Positions 8,604 to 18,598 are shown, counted from the stretch's first letter. The stretch: 64,000 nt of DNA from Lachnospiraceae bacterium (GCA_022774705.1 JALFLM010000181.1:1-64000); one strand, 5' to 3'. Translations and numbers: made by a program. Notes: generated from the letters alone by a model not told the origin.

Positions 8604-10139
8604 ATGGATAACGAACATAAAGATGACATACTGGAAGAAAACCGCAAAAAAAATTCCGACGATCATCACAACAGCAGCTATGAGGATTTCTGCATCATGT
8701 GCAGACGGCCGGAAAGTCAGACAGGAAAGCTGGTCCATCTTCCCGGCAATATCTGTGTATGCTCACGGTGTATGCAGAATGCATTTGACTCGTTTCAGAA
8801 CAGCGGTCTGCAGTACTCGGATCTGATGAATATGTCGGCAATGATGCCTCCTTTCGATATCATCGGACAGGATCAGGCATCGGACTCCGGCCGGACAGTG
8901 GCCGGTGATTCGGATCATGATGAGGTGAAAGAGGACAAAGACAAAAAAGACGGGAAAGAGAAAAAGAACAGGGGTCCCAATATCAGTATGATGTTTATGA
9001 ATCCCATGCAGGAGCAGGGACGCTATCAGGTGAAGAAAAAGAGTGAGGAGGAAAAGGCCAGGGAACGGGCGGAATTTGATATCCGTACAATCCCTGCCCC
9101 TCACCAGATCAAACAGCAGCTGGATGAATATGTGGTTGGACAGGAGAAAGCCAAAAAGGCCATTTCTGTTGCGGTTTACAATCATTACAAGCGAGTATTT
9201 GCCGACAATTCCGACGGAGTGGAGATTGAAAAATCCAATCTTCTGATGCTTGGTCCAACCGGAAGCGGCAAGACCTATCTGGTAAAAACGCTGGCACGTC
9301 TTCTTGATGTACCGCTGGCCATTGCCGATGCTACTTCACTGACAGAAGCCGGCTATATCGGCGACGATATTGAAAGTGTCATTTCCAAGCTTCTGGCTGC
9401 AGCGGACAATGATGTGGACAAGGCAGAGCATGGTATTGTATTTATCGATGAGATCGATAAGATTGCCAAAAAGAAGAACATGAACAGTCGTGATGTGAGC
9501 GGTGAATCGGTACAGCAGGAGCTTCTGAAGATGCTGGAGGGCAGCAAGGTGGAGGTACCCATCGGAGGCAGCAGCAAGAATATGATGGTTCCCACTACTA
9601 CTGTGGATACAGACAATATTCTCTTCATCTGCGGAGGTGCTTTCCCCGAACTGGAGCGTATTATCAGGGAACGTCTGATGAAGAACAATTCCATCGGTTT
9701 TGGTGCCAGGTTATATGATGCTGATTCCAAAACGGAGGGAGAGCTTCTTTCCAAAGTGTCGATTGACGATCTGCGTACCTTCGGCATGATTCCGGAATTT
9801 CTGGGAAGACTTCCTGTTATTGTTACTCTGGATTCTTTATCAGAGGATTTCCTGGTACGGATTCTGACAGAACCGAAAAATGCCATTATCAAGCAGTATC
9901 AGAAGCTGTTTGCCATGGATGAAGTGAAGCTGATATTTGAGGAGGATGCGCTTCGTGTGATTGCCCGGCGTGCGCTGGAGAAGAAGACGGGCGCCAGAGC
10001 ACTGCGCGCCGTTCTTGAAGAGTTCATGCAGGATCTTATGTATGAGATTCCCAAGGATCCGGGTATCGGCCAGGTAACCATAACCGCTGACTATCTGGAG
10101 AATAAGGGCGGACCGGTGATTGCGCTGAGAGGTGTGTGA
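8604..10139 (+). CDS. clpX: ClpX-family AAA+ unfoldase with extended linker
   Basis: 511 aa against about 420 for housekeeping ClpX. Order: a C4 zinc finger (CIMC...CSRC, about residues 30-65), a highly charged Asp/Lys/Glu-rich linker of roughly 100 residues, then the AAA+ domain with Walker [13 protein letters not shown], pore loop GYIG (GYVG in most ClpX), Walker [11 protein letters not shown] and the arginine region [19 protein letters not shown] matches the IGF loop that docks on ClpP, so it probably feeds ClpP. ATG 8604 has GGAG 9 nt upstream. Given its lone position away from clpP and the long linker, it may be a second, specialised ClpX. Confidence 0.88.
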   Translation: MDNEHKDDILEENRKKNSDDHHNSSYEDFCIMCRRPESQTGKLVHLPGNICVCSRCMQNAFDSFQNSGLQYSDLMNMSAMMPPFDIIGQDQASDSGRTVAGDSDHDEVKEDKDKKDGKEKKNRGPNISMMFMNPMQEQGRYQVKKKSEEEKARERAEFDIRTIPAPHQIKQQLDEYVVGQEKAKKAISVAVYNHYKRVFADNSDGVEIEKSNLLMLGPTGSGKTYLVKTLARLLDVPLAIADATSLTEAGYIGDDIESVISKLLAAADNDVDKAEHGIVFIDEIDKIAKKKNMNSRDVSGESVQQELLKMLEGSKVEVPIGGSSKNMMVPTTTVDTDNILFICGGAFPELERIIRERLMKNNSIGFGARLYDADSKTEGELLSKVSIDDLRTFGMIPEFLGRLPVIVTLDSLSEDFLVRILTEPKNAIIKQYQKLFAMDEVKLIFEEDALRVIARRALEKKTGARALRAVLEEFMQDLMYEIPKDPGIGQVTITADYLENKGGPVIALRGV

Positions 10140-10244
10140 TCAGACCGGGATATAACAGCAAAGGTCCCGGATAAATCTACGCTGTGACACAAACGGATTT
10201 CTCTGTGTTTCATATAATAAAAAAAGACCTGATCGGAGCAGATT

Positions 10245-11966
10245 ATGGCATTTTCCAGAGAATGCAGAGAACAGATTCTTTCAGAAGAATATATGGACAT
10301 TATTACCGGAGAGTACTGGTCACCGGGGTTTACCGATGACCGGATCTCCGGTTTTTGTTCTCAGATGGCAGACAAAGATATGCAGATTGTGTATCTGAAT
10401 CGATCTTCTGTGCCCGAAATATCATCCAATCAGTATTTTTATCAGAATATTCCGTCACTTTATATACCGCTTTCCACGTCGGCACTGAGTGATGCGGGAA
10501 TTCTGCAGGCGGCCGATCAGCCCACACTGGGACTGCAGGGACAGGGAGTGATTCTGGCCTTTGCAGATACGGGAATCGATTATACCCATCCGGCTTTTCG
10601 GGACAGCAGCGGGAAAACAAGGATTGCCGCAATCTGGGATCAGACTGTGCAGACGGGAGCACCTCCTGAAGGATTTGATTACGGGACGGAATTTGGCAGA
10701 GAGGAGATTGACCGGGCGCTGGGATTGGAAAATCCGTTGGAACAGGTGCCGTCGTCGGATGAGGATGGCCACGGAACCTACGTGGCGGGTGTGGCGGCGG
10801 GAAGCCGGGTGGTTTCTCAGGGAAATGCCTATCAGGGAGCAGCGACGCTGTCGGAAATTGCGGTGGTGAAGCTGAAGCCTGCGAAAAAATACCTGAAAGA
10901 ATTTTACCGGATTCAGGAGTCGGCACAGGTGTATCAGGAAAATGATATCATTCTTGCCATGCGTTATTTCAGGGAGCTTCAGACGCGGCTGAACAGGCCC
11001 ATGGTGGTCTGTTTTACCCTGGGAAGCAATATGGGCGGACACGACGGAGGTTCCCCTCTGGGACTGATTCTGGAGCGGATCTCCAGAGAATATAAAATGG
11101 CACTGGTGGCAGCTGCGGGAAATGAAGCGGTGCGGTCCCAGCATTATTACGGAACAGCCCCGTATCAGGATATTCCCGATACGGTGGAGCTGCAGGTGGC
11201 GGATCAGGAAGAAGGATTTACGCTGGAGATATGGCCGGATCTGTCGGAACTGGTGACAATTTCAGTCATTTCCCCTTCAGGGCAGAAAACGGAACGGTTT
11301 ATCCGCAGGCCGGGAACCGGGAGCAGGGTCCTGTTTGTACTGGAAGGAACGGCACTGGATGTGAATTTCTGGTACGATGCATCGGGCAAAAGCAGTCAGA
11401 TCGTAACGATGAAATTTACACGGCCGGCGCAGGGGCTCTGGAAGATTCAGGTGTATGATCTTTTGCGTTACGGAGGCGGATTTCATATGTGGCTTCCGGC
11501 GGAGGGTCTGATAAGACCGGAGACGATTTTTTTAAAGCCGGATGTGGATGTTACGCTGACGGACCCGTCAGCCGGAGAACATCTGATTACAGTGGGTGCC
11601 TATGATCATGTTACTGACAGTATTTATCTTCAGTCAGGAAGAGGAAAGACACGAACGGGTCAGCAGCAGCCCACCATTGCGGCGCCGGGAGTTTCTATTG
11701 ACGGACCGGCGCTGCAAAGCGTTTCAGGATATGAGAAAAGGACGGGAACCAGCGGGGCGGCGGCCATCGCAGCCGGGGCTGCAGCCTCCATTCTGACCTG
11801 GGGAATTGTGGATGGCAATCTGCCGGTGATGACCGGAACAACGGTGAAGTTTTTTATGATCATCGGAGCGGTTCGCCAGAATTTGCGGGTTTATCCCAAC
11901 AATGAGTGGGGATACGGAAAACTGAATCTGTACAGGATTTTTGAAGTTCTTGCAAGCCTTTCGTGA
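10245..11966 (+). CDS. Csp-like S8 (subtilisin) peptidase with jelly-roll insertion
   Basis: 573 aa. Catalytic residues are Asp108 (FADTGIDYTH), His176 (DEDGHGTYVAG) and Ser503 (GTSGAAAIAAG), with oxyanion Asn near 293 (AAAGNEA). Residues 1-90 look like a prodomain rather than a signal peptide. About 200 residues separate the Asn and Ser blocks and contain a beta-rich segment matching the jelly-roll insertion of clostridial Csp germination proteases. No membrane segment is visible. A CGGAGC site precedes the ATG. It could be a germination-type protease or a general cytoplasmic/forespore protease. The family call is firm; the role is inferred. Confidence 0.85.
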   Translation: MAFSRECREQILSEEYMDIITGEYWSPGFTDDRISGFCSQMADKDMQIVYLNRSSVPEISSNQYFYQNIPSLYIPLSTSALSDAGILQAADQPTLGLQGQGVILAFADTGIDYTHPAFRDSSGKTRIAAIWDQTVQTGAPPEGFDYGTEFGREEIDRALGLENPLEQVPSSDEDGHGTYVAGVAAGSRVVSQGNAYQGAATLSEIAVVKLKPAKKYLKEFYRIQESAQVYQENDIILAMRYFRELQTRLNRPMVVCFTLGSNMGGHDGGSPLGLILERISREYKMALVAAAGNEAVRSQHYYGTAPYQDIPDTVELQVADQEEGFTLEIWPDLSELVTISVISPSGQKTERFIRRPGTGSRVLFVLEGTALDVNFWYDASGKSSQIVTMKFTRPAQGLWKIQVYDLLRYGGGFHMWLPAEGLIRPETIFLKPDVDVTLTDPSAGEHLITVGAYDHVTDSIYLQSGRGKTRTGQQQPTIAAPGVSIDGPALQSVSGYEKRTGTSGAAAIAAGAAASILTWGIVDGNLPVMTGTTVKFFMIIGAVRQNLRVYPNNEWGYGKLNLYRIFEVLASLS

Positions 11967-11968
11967 CT

Positions 11969-12412
11969 TTACAGCTCCGGGGAAGCGGCAGTCAGCAGAA
12001 TGACGGAGAGGAAGATGGCAAAATCTGCGATATTGTAAACGATATGGCTGAGGCGGGCGGGGCGGCAAAACGAAATATAATCGGTCACAAAGCCGCAGGT
12101 CAGATGATCGTACACGTTGCTGGCAGCACCGCCGCACATGAGGCCGAAAGCCAGCCGGAGGAGGACGGAGCTCTCTTTTCTGCAGGTAAAAAAGGCAAAA
12201 ACAGACAGAAGGGCGAGAACACAGCTGGTGAGAACCGATACGAAGCGGGGATGGTTCTGCAGCAGATTCATAAACATTCCCCTGTTTTGGGAATAGCGCA
12301 GGATCACCTGCCGGCCCAGGGGACGGGGCAGGTTTCTGTCCTGTCTGATTTTATGTTTGATGTGCTGATCGGGGATAAAAACGGTCAGCGCAGAGACAAA
12401 AAATGTGAACAT
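11969..12412 (-). CDS. lspA: Signal peptidase II-like (LspA family) membrane protein
   Basis: 147 aa on the minus strand with several hydrophobic segments. The C-terminal half has the LspA pattern GGAASNVYDHLTCGFVTDYISF then HIVYNIADFAIF, matching GG..GN..DR...G.VVDF...FN.AD; both catalytic Asp residues (VTDY, NIAD) are present. An N-terminal DQHIKHKI resembles the DQ..K motif. Start ATG 12412 has GGAGG 8 nt upstream; the longer start at 12427 would enclose it. The usual Asn-Arg of GNLIDR is changed to Asn-Val-Tyr-Asp-His, so it is a divergent member and perhaps a second copy. Its stop is 2 nt from the convergent subtilase stop, with no terminator between. Confidence 0.8.
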   Translation of the reverse strand: MFTFFVSALTVFIPDQHIKHKIRQDRNLPRPLGRQVILRYSQNRGMFMNLLQNHPRFVSVLTSCVLALLSVFAFFTCRKESSVLLRLAFGLMCGGAASNVYDHLTCGFVTDYISFCRPARLSHIVYNIADFAIFLSVILLTAASPEL

Positions 12413-12545
12413 GTAAAGAACCTCCATTTCAAATCTGCTTCTATCATATCACAGGAAATGTATGGATAAAAGAGCCAAAAAAAGTAAAAGAAGCGCTTTT
12501 TTTAGCACATGCCGGTACAAAATCCAAAAACCACATCTAAATGAG

Positions 12546-12574
12546 TTGATAATTTGTTTCATCCGTACTATAAT
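12546..12574 (+). promoter_or_regulatory. Promoter of typA
   Basis: TTGATA, 17-bp spacer, TATAAT, about 100 nt before the typA start. The leader also has a 9-bp hairpin (12621-12629 with 12634-12642) without a T-run. Confidence 0.8.
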
Positions 12575-12673
12575 CGCTAACGGAAATTCTTAATTGATAT
12601 AAATAAAAGTAACCGATAAAATCAGATGGTGATCCGTCTGATGGAGAAAAGGTCCGGGGAGGGGCCGCAGTTT

Positions 12674-14509
12674 ATGAAGACAATTAGAGAAGATGTAAGA
12701 AATGTTGCAATTATCGCCCATGTAGACCATGGTAAAACGACTCTGGTAGATCAGCTGCTGCGTCAGAGCGGTGTATTCCGTGAAAATCAGGAGGTGGCAG
12801 AGCGGGTTATGGATTCCAATGATCTGGAAAGAGAGAGAGGAATCACCATTTTGTCGAAAAATACGGCAATCAGCTACAAAGGAGTAAAGATTAACGTGGT
12901 TGATACACCCGGACATGCGGATTTCGGCGGCGAAGTGGAACGTGTGCTGAAGATGGTAGACGGCGTTATTCTGGTAGTCGATGCCTTTGAAGGTGCCATG
13001 CCTCAGACCAAATTCGTTCTGCGCAAGGCACTGGAGATGGATCTGGCGGTTATGGTCTGCATCAATAAGATCGACCGTCCCGATGCCCGTGTAGACGGTG
13101 TTGTGGATGAAGTACTGGATCTGTTCATCGAACTGAATGCATCGGAGGATCAGCTTGACTGTCCTTTCATCTATGCTTCCGCTAAAGGCGGTTATGCAGT
13201 GCGCGATCCGCAGGAGGAGCCGAAGGACATGTACCCTCTGCTGGATACGATTCTGGAGTATATGCCTGCTCCTCAGGGTGACCCGGAGGCACCGACCCAG
13301 ATGCTTATCAGTACCATCGATTACAATGAATATGTGGGCCGTATCGGCGTGGGCAAGGTGGAAAACGGAACACTGAAGGTGAATCAGGATGTTGTCATTG
13401 TCAATGCCCATGATGAAAGCAAAAAACTGAAGGTAAAAGTCAGCCGTCTGTATGAATTTGATGGTCTGGGAAAAGTGGAAGTGGAAAGCGTGGGAGTCGG
13501 CGACATCGTGGCTGTTTCCGGTATCGCAGAGCTTCATATCGGAGATACTCTGTGTGCGCCGGAAGCACCGGAAGCAATTCCTTTTCAGAAGATTTCCGAG
13601 CCTACCATTGCCATGCAGTTTATGGTAAATGACAGCCCCTTTGCCGGTCAGGAAGGTAAATTCGTAACCTCCAGACATTTAAGAGACCGTCTGTACCGGG
13701 AACTGAATACCGATGTGAGCCTTCGTGTGGAGGATACGGAAACAACGGAATGCTTCAAGGTATCGGGCCGGGGAGAGCTGCATCTGTCCATTCTGATCGA
13801 GAATATGAGACGGGAGGGCTATGAATTTGCTGTCAGCAAGGCCGAGGTTCTGTACAAAGAAGATGAAAAAGGCCATCTGCTGGAGCCCGTCGAACGTGTA
13901 TTTATTGATGTGGACGAGGAATTTTCCGGCAATGTGATCCAGAAGCTGAGCCAGAGAAAGGGTGAGCTGATCGGTATGAGTCCCAACGGCACCGGAAGCA
14001 CCCGTCTGGAATTCCTGATTCCTGCCCGGGGCCTGATCGGCTACAGAGGAGAGTTTCTGACAGATACTAAAGGCACTGGTGTTATGAACACTTCATTTGA
14101 GTGCTACGGCCCGTTTAAAGGCGAAATCAGCTACCGTAAGCAGGGATCCCTCATTGCCTTCGAAACCGGCGAAAGCATCACCTACGGCCTGTTTAACGCG
14201 CAGGAGAGGGGAACTCTGTTCATCGGACCCGGTGAAAAGGTATACGCAGGTATGGTAATCGGCGAAAACGGCAAGGGTGTGGACATTGAAGTTAATGTCT
14301 GCAAGAAAAAACAGCTGACCAATACCCGTGCCTCAGGCTCTGACGATGCACTCCACCTGGTACCGCCCAAAACCATGAGCCTGGAACAGGCACTGGAATT
14401 CATCGACACCGACGAACTGCTGGAAATCACGCCGAAGCATCTGCGCATCCGCAAAAAGATCCTGGATGCCTCCACACGTAAGAAAATGGCACACAGTAAG
14501 AAAAACTGA
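12674..14509 (+). CDS. typA: Translational GTPase TypA/BipA
   Basis: 611 aa, typical length. The G domain shows G1 [10 protein letters not shown], the effector region RERGITI, G3 [12 protein letters not shown] and G4 NKIDRPDA. It is followed by EF-Tu-like domain II, EF-G-like domains III and V ([21 protein letters not shown]), and the BipA C-terminal domain ending in Lys-rich residues. It is a ribosome-associated GTPase linked to assembly and stress. Start ATG 12674 follows GGGGAGGGG; an upstream in-frame ATG at 12626 would place that site inside the gene. It is monocistronic with its own promoter. Confidence 0.96.
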   Translation: MKTIREDVRNVAIIAHVDHGKTTLVDQLLRQSGVFRENQEVAERVMDSNDLERERGITILSKNTAISYKGVKINVVDTPGHADFGGEVERVLKMVDGVILVVDAFEGAMPQTKFVLRKALEMDLAVMVCINKIDRPDARVDGVVDEVLDLFIELNASEDQLDCPFIYASAKGGYAVRDPQEEPKDMYPLLDTILEYMPAPQGDPEAPTQMLISTIDYNEYVGRIGVGKVENGTLKVNQDVVIVNAHDESKKLKVKVSRLYEFDGLGKVEVESVGVGDIVAVSGIAELHIGDTLCAPEAPEAIPFQKISEPTIAMQFMVNDSPFAGQEGKFVTSRHLRDRLYRELNTDVSLRVEDTETTECFKVSGRGELHLSILIENMRREGYEFAVSKAEVLYKEDEKGHLLEPVERVFIDVDEEFSGNVIQKLSQRKGELIGMSPNGTGSTRLEFLIPARGLIGYRGEFLTDTKGTGVMNTSFECYGPFKGEISYRKQGSLIAFETGESITYGLFNAQERGTLFIGPGEKVYAGMVIGENGKGVDIEVNVCKKKQLTNTRASGSDDALHLVPPKTMSLEQALEFIDTDELLEITPKHLRIRKKILDASTRKKMAHSKKN

Positions 14510-14567
14510 TATCTGTTTATCACAACTCCGGGGCTTCATCTGCCGGGTATGAGATAACCTGTGGCGA

Positions 14568-14612
14568 CAGAATGACTGTGATTTCCATGTACAGGATATC
14601 ACAGTTATTCTG
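14568..14612 (+). terminator. Hairpin after typA, weak terminator candidate
   Basis: A 15-bp stem (14568-14582 with 14598-14612, one G-U pair) with a 15-nt loop, 59 nt after the typA stop. Only a short T-poor stretch follows, so termination efficiency is uncertain. Confidence 0.5.
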
Positions 14613-14681
14613 CCGCATTATCTTTATAATTCCGGTGGAAATCTGAACAGTAATTCCCATTACAAATTTCCGTTTATGGTC

Positions 14682-14710
14682 TTGAAAAAAGACAACATAT
14701 TATTTATAAT
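14682..14710 (+). promoter_or_regulatory. Promoter-like pair upstream of the sigma factor
   Basis: TTGAAA, 17-bp spacer, TATAAT within an AT-rich stretch. It is about 345 bp before the sigma-factor start, so it may drive it with a long leader or serve an unseen short RNA. Confidence 0.5.
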
Positions 14711-15055
14711 AAAATCAATGTCACTAATTTTGCGGCATAATTTGGATATAACTGACAAATTCAGTTTGATATAGATCATATAGAAACACGAAATCGACAA
14801 GAACAATCAGAACATTGAAATACAAATACAACAGCATATTGAATATTGACTAAGCAATCAGCAATGATGCCGGAGAAAAGGGCTGCAGCTGCATTTCCGC
14901 GCAGGCGGACAGGCGGGACGGTTATGATATGAAGAAAAGGCAGATCTGAAAAAGATCAGGAAGAACCCGCCATATTACAGGTTATATTTTCGGGCAGTGA
15001 GCAGGAAAAGAGAGACAGTACATGTAATTGGATTAACAGAACAGGTGGTATTGGA
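14711..15055. other. AT-rich gap before the sigma factor
   Basis: No gene is supported here. A weak 6-bp stem (14912-14917 with 14966-14971) encloses a smaller 5-bp hairpin. No ECF-type autoregulatory promoter could be confidently assigned. Confidence 0.4.
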
Positions 15056-15556
15056 TTGGCAGGAAAGTATTATGATCAGATTGTAGAATATATTCTCGGG
15101 AATCAGGAGAAGTTCTACCGGCTGGCATATTCGTATATAAAAAACCCGGACGGCGCGATGGATGCGGTGCAGAATGCAATCTGCCGTGCCCTGGAGAAAT
15201 ATCGTACGTTGCGTGACATCAAGGCAGTTAAGACATGGTTTTACCGTATTCTGGTGAACGAATGCCTGATGTATCTTAGAAAACATGATAAGGAGATACC
15301 GGTGGATTCAGACAGCTGGGAGGGATGGAACAGCGGTATTTATATAGAATCAGCTTTTGAGCCTGGAGAGGAGATCTGGAAGAAACTGGATCTTCTGAAT
15401 CAGGAAGTCAGAACCGTAATTATCCTCTATTATTTTGAGGAACTGACACTGAAGGAGATTGCACAGGTGACGCAGACCAATCTGAATACGGTTAAGTCGC
15501 GTCTGTATGGCGGACTTCGAAAGCTGAAAGGAATCATAAAGGAGGATTCGGATTGA
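15056..15556 (+). CDS. ECF-type RNA polymerase sigma factor
   Basis: 166 aa with the two-domain sigma-70 ECF layout. Region 2 spans about 5-75 (YRLAYSYIKNPDGAMDAVQNA...KTWFYRILVNECL) and region 4 about 110-165 (EVRTVIILYYFEELTLKEIAQ...NTVKSRLYGGLRKLK), a helix-turn-helix that reads the -35 element. The start is TTG 15056 with AGGTGG about 7 nt upstream; no nearer ATG would keep region 2 intact. Its stop overlaps the next TTG start, implying co-translation with a cognate membrane partner. Confidence 0.88.
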   Translation: MAGKYYDQIVEYILGNQEKFYRLAYSYIKNPDGAMDAVQNAICRALEKYRTLRDIKAVKTWFYRILVNECLMYLRKHDKEIPVDSDSWEGWNSGIYIESAFEPGEEIWKKLDLLNQEVRTVIILYYFEELTLKEIAQVTQTNLNTVKSRLYGGLRKLKGIIKEDSD

Positions 15557-15981
15557 GCGATCTTGAAGAGGAAAATCGTGATCACTCAGACCGGGGGATG
15601 TCGTCTGAGAGGAACGAGGATCAGAAAAGGTTATTTCTGGACCGTGATGAAGAACTGTTTGCACAGGCAAGGATGGTTTATGAAGCGATTCAGATACCGG
15701 GGGAACTCAATACAAGAGTCAGAGCAGCGATTGAGTCGGGACAGAAACGCAGAAAGCAACGCTTTTTGTGGCTGATGAGTGCGGGAGCCGCAGTCATACT
15801 GGGAATCTGCTGCATTATGTTTCAGCAGTGTTCAAAACAGAATATGGAATTAACAGACCCTTCCCGAAATGTAATCGTGCATTCGCAGATAAAGGAAAGT
15901 ATCGATGCTCTGCAGACTTCCTGTGAAGCAGGGAAAGAAACGGAGACGGAAGCGTGCCGGATAAGACTGCCGGGAAGGTAA
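15553..15981 (+). CDS. Short single-pass membrane protein, putative anti-sigma factor
   Basis: 142 aa starting at TTG 15553, overlapping the sigma stop. Residues 1-70 are charged and cytoplasmic, with a Lys/Arg cluster before one membrane helix (about 73-92, WLMSAGAAVILGICCIMF), then about 50 outside residues. Position and topology are those of an anti-sigma factor. There is no zinc-binding HxxxCxxC motif and no room for the larger sensor domain of RsiV-like proteins, so it may be minimal or truncated. The function is inferred from position only. Confidence 0.6.
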   Translation: MSDLEEENRDHSDRGMSSERNEDQKRLFLDRDEELFAQARMVYEAIQIPGELNTRVRAAIESGQKRRKQRFLWLMSAGAAVILGICCIMFQQCSKQNMELTDPSRNVIVHSQIKESIDALQTSCEAGKETETEACRIRLPGR

Positions 15982-16092
15982 GGGAACGTGGTTTTAAGTC
16001 AAAAAAAGGGGAAAATCAAAAAAAAAGCTTGATAAAATCCGGAATCTGTGGCTTTATATATATGGACCAGATTATTTGGAGGTAGACACAGA

Positions 16093-17412
16093 ATGAAGAA
16101 AGTAGTTAAATTTGGCGGCAGTTCCCTGGCAAGTGCAGAGCAGTTTAAAAAAGTGGGCGCAATTATCCGCAGCGAAGAAGCAAGGCGTTATGTTGTACCT
16201 TCTGCTCCTGGTAAAAGATTTTCCAGCGATACCAAGGTAACAGACCTTTTATATAGCTGTTACAGTCTGGCGGAAGCAGACGAGGATTTTGAAACAGTTC
16301 TGGCGGAAATCAGATCACGTTACGATGAAATCATCAGCGGTCTTGGCCTTAACCTGTCTCTTGATGATGAATTCGTTACGATCCGCAAAAATTTTAAAGA
16401 AAAAGCAGGCGTGGATTACGCAGCTTCCAGAGGCGAATATCTGAACGGTATTGTGATGGCCGAATATCTTGGATATACCTTCCTTGATGCGGCGAATTAT
16501 ATTACTTTTAAAGAAGACGGCAGCTTTGACGATATGGTGACCAATGAGAAGCTGTCCGCATGTCTGGAGAAGACAGAGAGAGCAGTCATCCCCGGATTTT
16601 ACGGCGCTTATGTCGACGGACGCGTAAAGACCTTTTCAAGGGGCGGTTCGGATGTGACAGGCTCCATTGTGGCAAAGGCGTGCAGAGCAGATATTTATGA
16701 AAACTGGACTGATGTATCAGGCTTCATGCTGACAGATCCCCGCATTGTGAAGGACCCGGAGATTATCGAAACGATTACCTATCAGGAACTTCGTGAGCTT
16801 TCCTATATGGGAGCCAGTGTTCTGCATGAGGATGCGATTTTCCCGGTCAGAAAGGCCGGTATTCCCATCAATATACGCAATACAAATTCACCTGAGGATA
16901 AGGGAACCATGATCGTGGCCAACACCTGCTACAAGCCGAAATACGCGATTACAGGTATTGCAGGCCGCAAGGGATTTACATCCATCAGCATTGAGAAGGA
17001 CATGATGAATGCTGAAATCGGATTCGGGAGAAGAGTGCTGTCCGCATTTGAAAAGGCGGGCATTCCTTTTGAACATATGCCGTCGGGTATTGATACCATG
17101 ACTGTATATGTGAATCAGCATGAGTTTGAAGAACATGAGCAGCTGGTCCTTTCCGAAATCCGCCGTCTGTGTGAACCGGACGTAATCGAGCTGGAAACCG
17201 ATCTGGCGCTGATTGCAGTCGTAGGACGGGGGATGAAGAAGAACAAGGGAATCGCAGCAAGAGTCTTTGCGGCACTGGCTCATTCCGGCATCAACATCAG
17301 GATGATCGATCAGGGCTCCAGTGAGATGAATATCATCGTAGGTGTGGAAAGTAAGGATTTCGAAGCATCTGTTCGCGCAATTTATGATGTTTTTGTAAAT
17401 ATGGAGTTATAA
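16093..17412 (+). CDS. lysC: Aspartate kinase
   Basis: 439 aa. It phosphorylates aspartate, opening lysine/threonine/methionine synthesis. The kinase domain starts with VVKFGGSSLAS, and the nucleotide/aspartate motifs SRGEYLNGIVMAEYLG, FSRGGSDVTGSIVA and DPRIV follow. Two ACT domains occupy the last ~130 residues (ISIEKDMMNAEIGFGRRVL and ALIAVVGRGMKKNKGIAARVFAAL), so allosteric control by an amino acid is likely. ATG 16093 has GGAGGT 8 nt upstream; an in-frame ATG at 16048 would place it inside the gene. It stands alone, with a weak 7-bp hairpin near 17444-17469 downstream. Confidence 0.95.
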   Translation: MKKVVKFGGSSLASAEQFKKVGAIIRSEEARRYVVPSAPGKRFSSDTKVTDLLYSCYSLAEADEDFETVLAEIRSRYDEIISGLGLNLSLDDEFVTIRKNFKEKAGVDYAASRGEYLNGIVMAEYLGYTFLDAANYITFKEDGSFDDMVTNEKLSACLEKTERAVIPGFYGAYVDGRVKTFSRGGSDVTGSIVAKACRADIYENWTDVSGFMLTDPRIVKDPEIIETITYQELRELSYMGASVLHEDAIFPVRKAGIPINIRNTNSPEDKGTMIVANTCYKPKYAITGIAGRKGFTSISIEKDMMNAEIGFGRRVLSAFEKAGIPFEHMPSGIDTMTVYVNQHEFEEHEQLVLSEIRRLCEPDVIELETDLALIAVVGRGMKKNKGIAARVFAALAHSGINIRMIDQGSSEMNIIVGVESKDFEASVRAIYDVFVNMEL

Positions 17413-17495
17413 ATCAAAATACAGAAATCCGGCAGGAACAATAGCTGTCATAGAATTATGGAATGACAGAGGATGTTTTATTTTTAATTCTCTGG

Positions 17496-17524
17496 TTGAC
17501 ATTTTGGAGATTATGTTCTATACT
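17496..17524 (+). promoter_or_regulatory. Strong promoter ahead of the AraC-type gene
   Basis: TTGACA, 17-bp spacer, TATACT. The predicted start near 17531 is about 16 nt before a strong terminator hairpin. No other promoter is visible before the gene at 17649. Confidence 0.8.
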
Positions 17525-17546
17525 CCTATACAACAGTTTCGTCAAG

Positions 17547-17579
17547 GGCGGTGAGACATTATGTCTTGCCGCCTTTTTT
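17547..17579 (+). terminator. Intrinsic terminator / leader attenuator before the AraC-type gene
   Basis: A 12-bp stem with two G-U pairs (17547-17558 with 17562-17573), 3-nt loop, then six T residues. Transcripts from the promoter just upstream would be about 50 nt if terminated here. Confidence 0.85.
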
Positions 17580-17648
17580 GTATTTATCGGCGCCAGCTGT
17601 TACTGCAACAGGAAAACGTAATGGTTTTCAAAAAGGAAGGAGAAATAA

Positions 17649-18539
17649 ATGTCAGCTTGCACATTATCATTTATCGATCCGGTTCAGCCATATCTGCTTC
17701 AGACAACTGCCAGATATTATAAGTATCCGGTTTATCAGCGGGGAATTCAGGAATTTTTCGGTTTCTGTACCTACGGTCCAGAAAAAGCAGATGAAGACGG
17801 TTATATTACTTTTCGAATGGTTCCGGATGTGGGAATACAGACCTTAATAGCATGTGACCAATCAGAGTTTTCCATCATTACACTTGAACCTGATGTGGAA
17901 GCGATGTTTGTAAAATTAAAACCCGAAACTGAATATTTCGGAATCCGTTTTATCCCGGGGATTGTGGGATATGCGCAGAAATTTCTGCAGCAGCCTGTGT
18001 ATGCCGAGGAAATCCACAGGTATTTTCTGGAGGAAAAAGGCTTTTCTCAGCGGTGCAGGATCTTTCAGCGGGTGTTTGAGGAATTCCTCGGCAGCAGCGC
18101 AGAGCATAATCTGAATTCTCAGGTACCGTCTATCTATGCTATGGTCAGCAAAACAAACGGAGATATACGTATCGATGAACTGAGCCGCCATCTGGGATAT
18201 TCCCAGCGTTATATGAGCAAGATGATCAAGGCCGGTTTCGGCATGTCTCCCAAGACGCTGTGCAAATACATCAAATTTCAGAAGTCCCTGGAATATCTGG
18301 GCTGCCGCAGCGATATGGATATTACGGAGGTATCGAATGCACTGGGCTATTATGATCAGTCTCATTTTGTAAAATATTTTAAGGAATTTACCGGTGTCAC
18401 TCCGAAAAACTACGTGAGCATGGTCAGACAGGACCGCCTGTATCAGAAAATTGAGAATGTCGGCCGCCAGGATATGGATTACTATCATCGTGAAACCTTC
18501 ACACCCAGAGAATGGAAAAATCTGTTTCTTGCAGAATAG
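17649..18539 (+). CDS. AraC-family transcription regulator
   Basis: 296 aa. The C-terminal ~100 residues carry the double helix-turn-helix of AraC/XylS proteins: RIDELSRHLGYSQRYMSKMIKAGFGMSPKTL, then DITEVSNALGYYDQSHFVKYFKEFTGVTPKNY. The N-terminal ~160 residues are a sensing domain that I cannot assign to a ligand. AAGGAGGAG precedes the ATG. It has a strong promoter whose leader contains an intrinsic-terminator hairpin, suggesting that its own expression is controlled after initiation. Targets are unknown; no catabolic genes adjoin it. Confidence 0.9.
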   Translation: MSACTLSFIDPVQPYLLQTTARYYKYPVYQRGIQEFFGFCTYGPEKADEDGYITFRMVPDVGIQTLIACDQSEFSIITLEPDVEAMFVKLKPETEYFGIRFIPGIVGYAQKFLQQPVYAEEIHRYFLEEKGFSQRCRIFQRVFEEFLGSSAEHNLNSQVPSIYAMVSKTNGDIRIDELSRHLGYSQRYMSKMIKAGFGMSPKTLCKYIKFQKSLEYLGCRSDMDITEVSNALGYYDQSHFVKYFKEFTGVTPKNYVSMVRQDRLYQKIENVGRQDMDYYHRETFTPREWKNLFLAE

Positions 18540-18598
18540 AGAGGCAGGAACAGAGCCGGCGTAAAAAGCGTAAACATAAGTAAAACCATAAGCAAAGT

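Noticed and set aside
11963..12469. 168-codon plus-strand frame overlapping the LspA-like gene
   Set aside because: The minus-strand product has the LspA catalytic motifs and a good ribosome site; the plus-strand frame has neither.
12590..13678. 362-codon minus-strand frame opposite typA
   Set aside because: A shadow of typA with no initiation signal.
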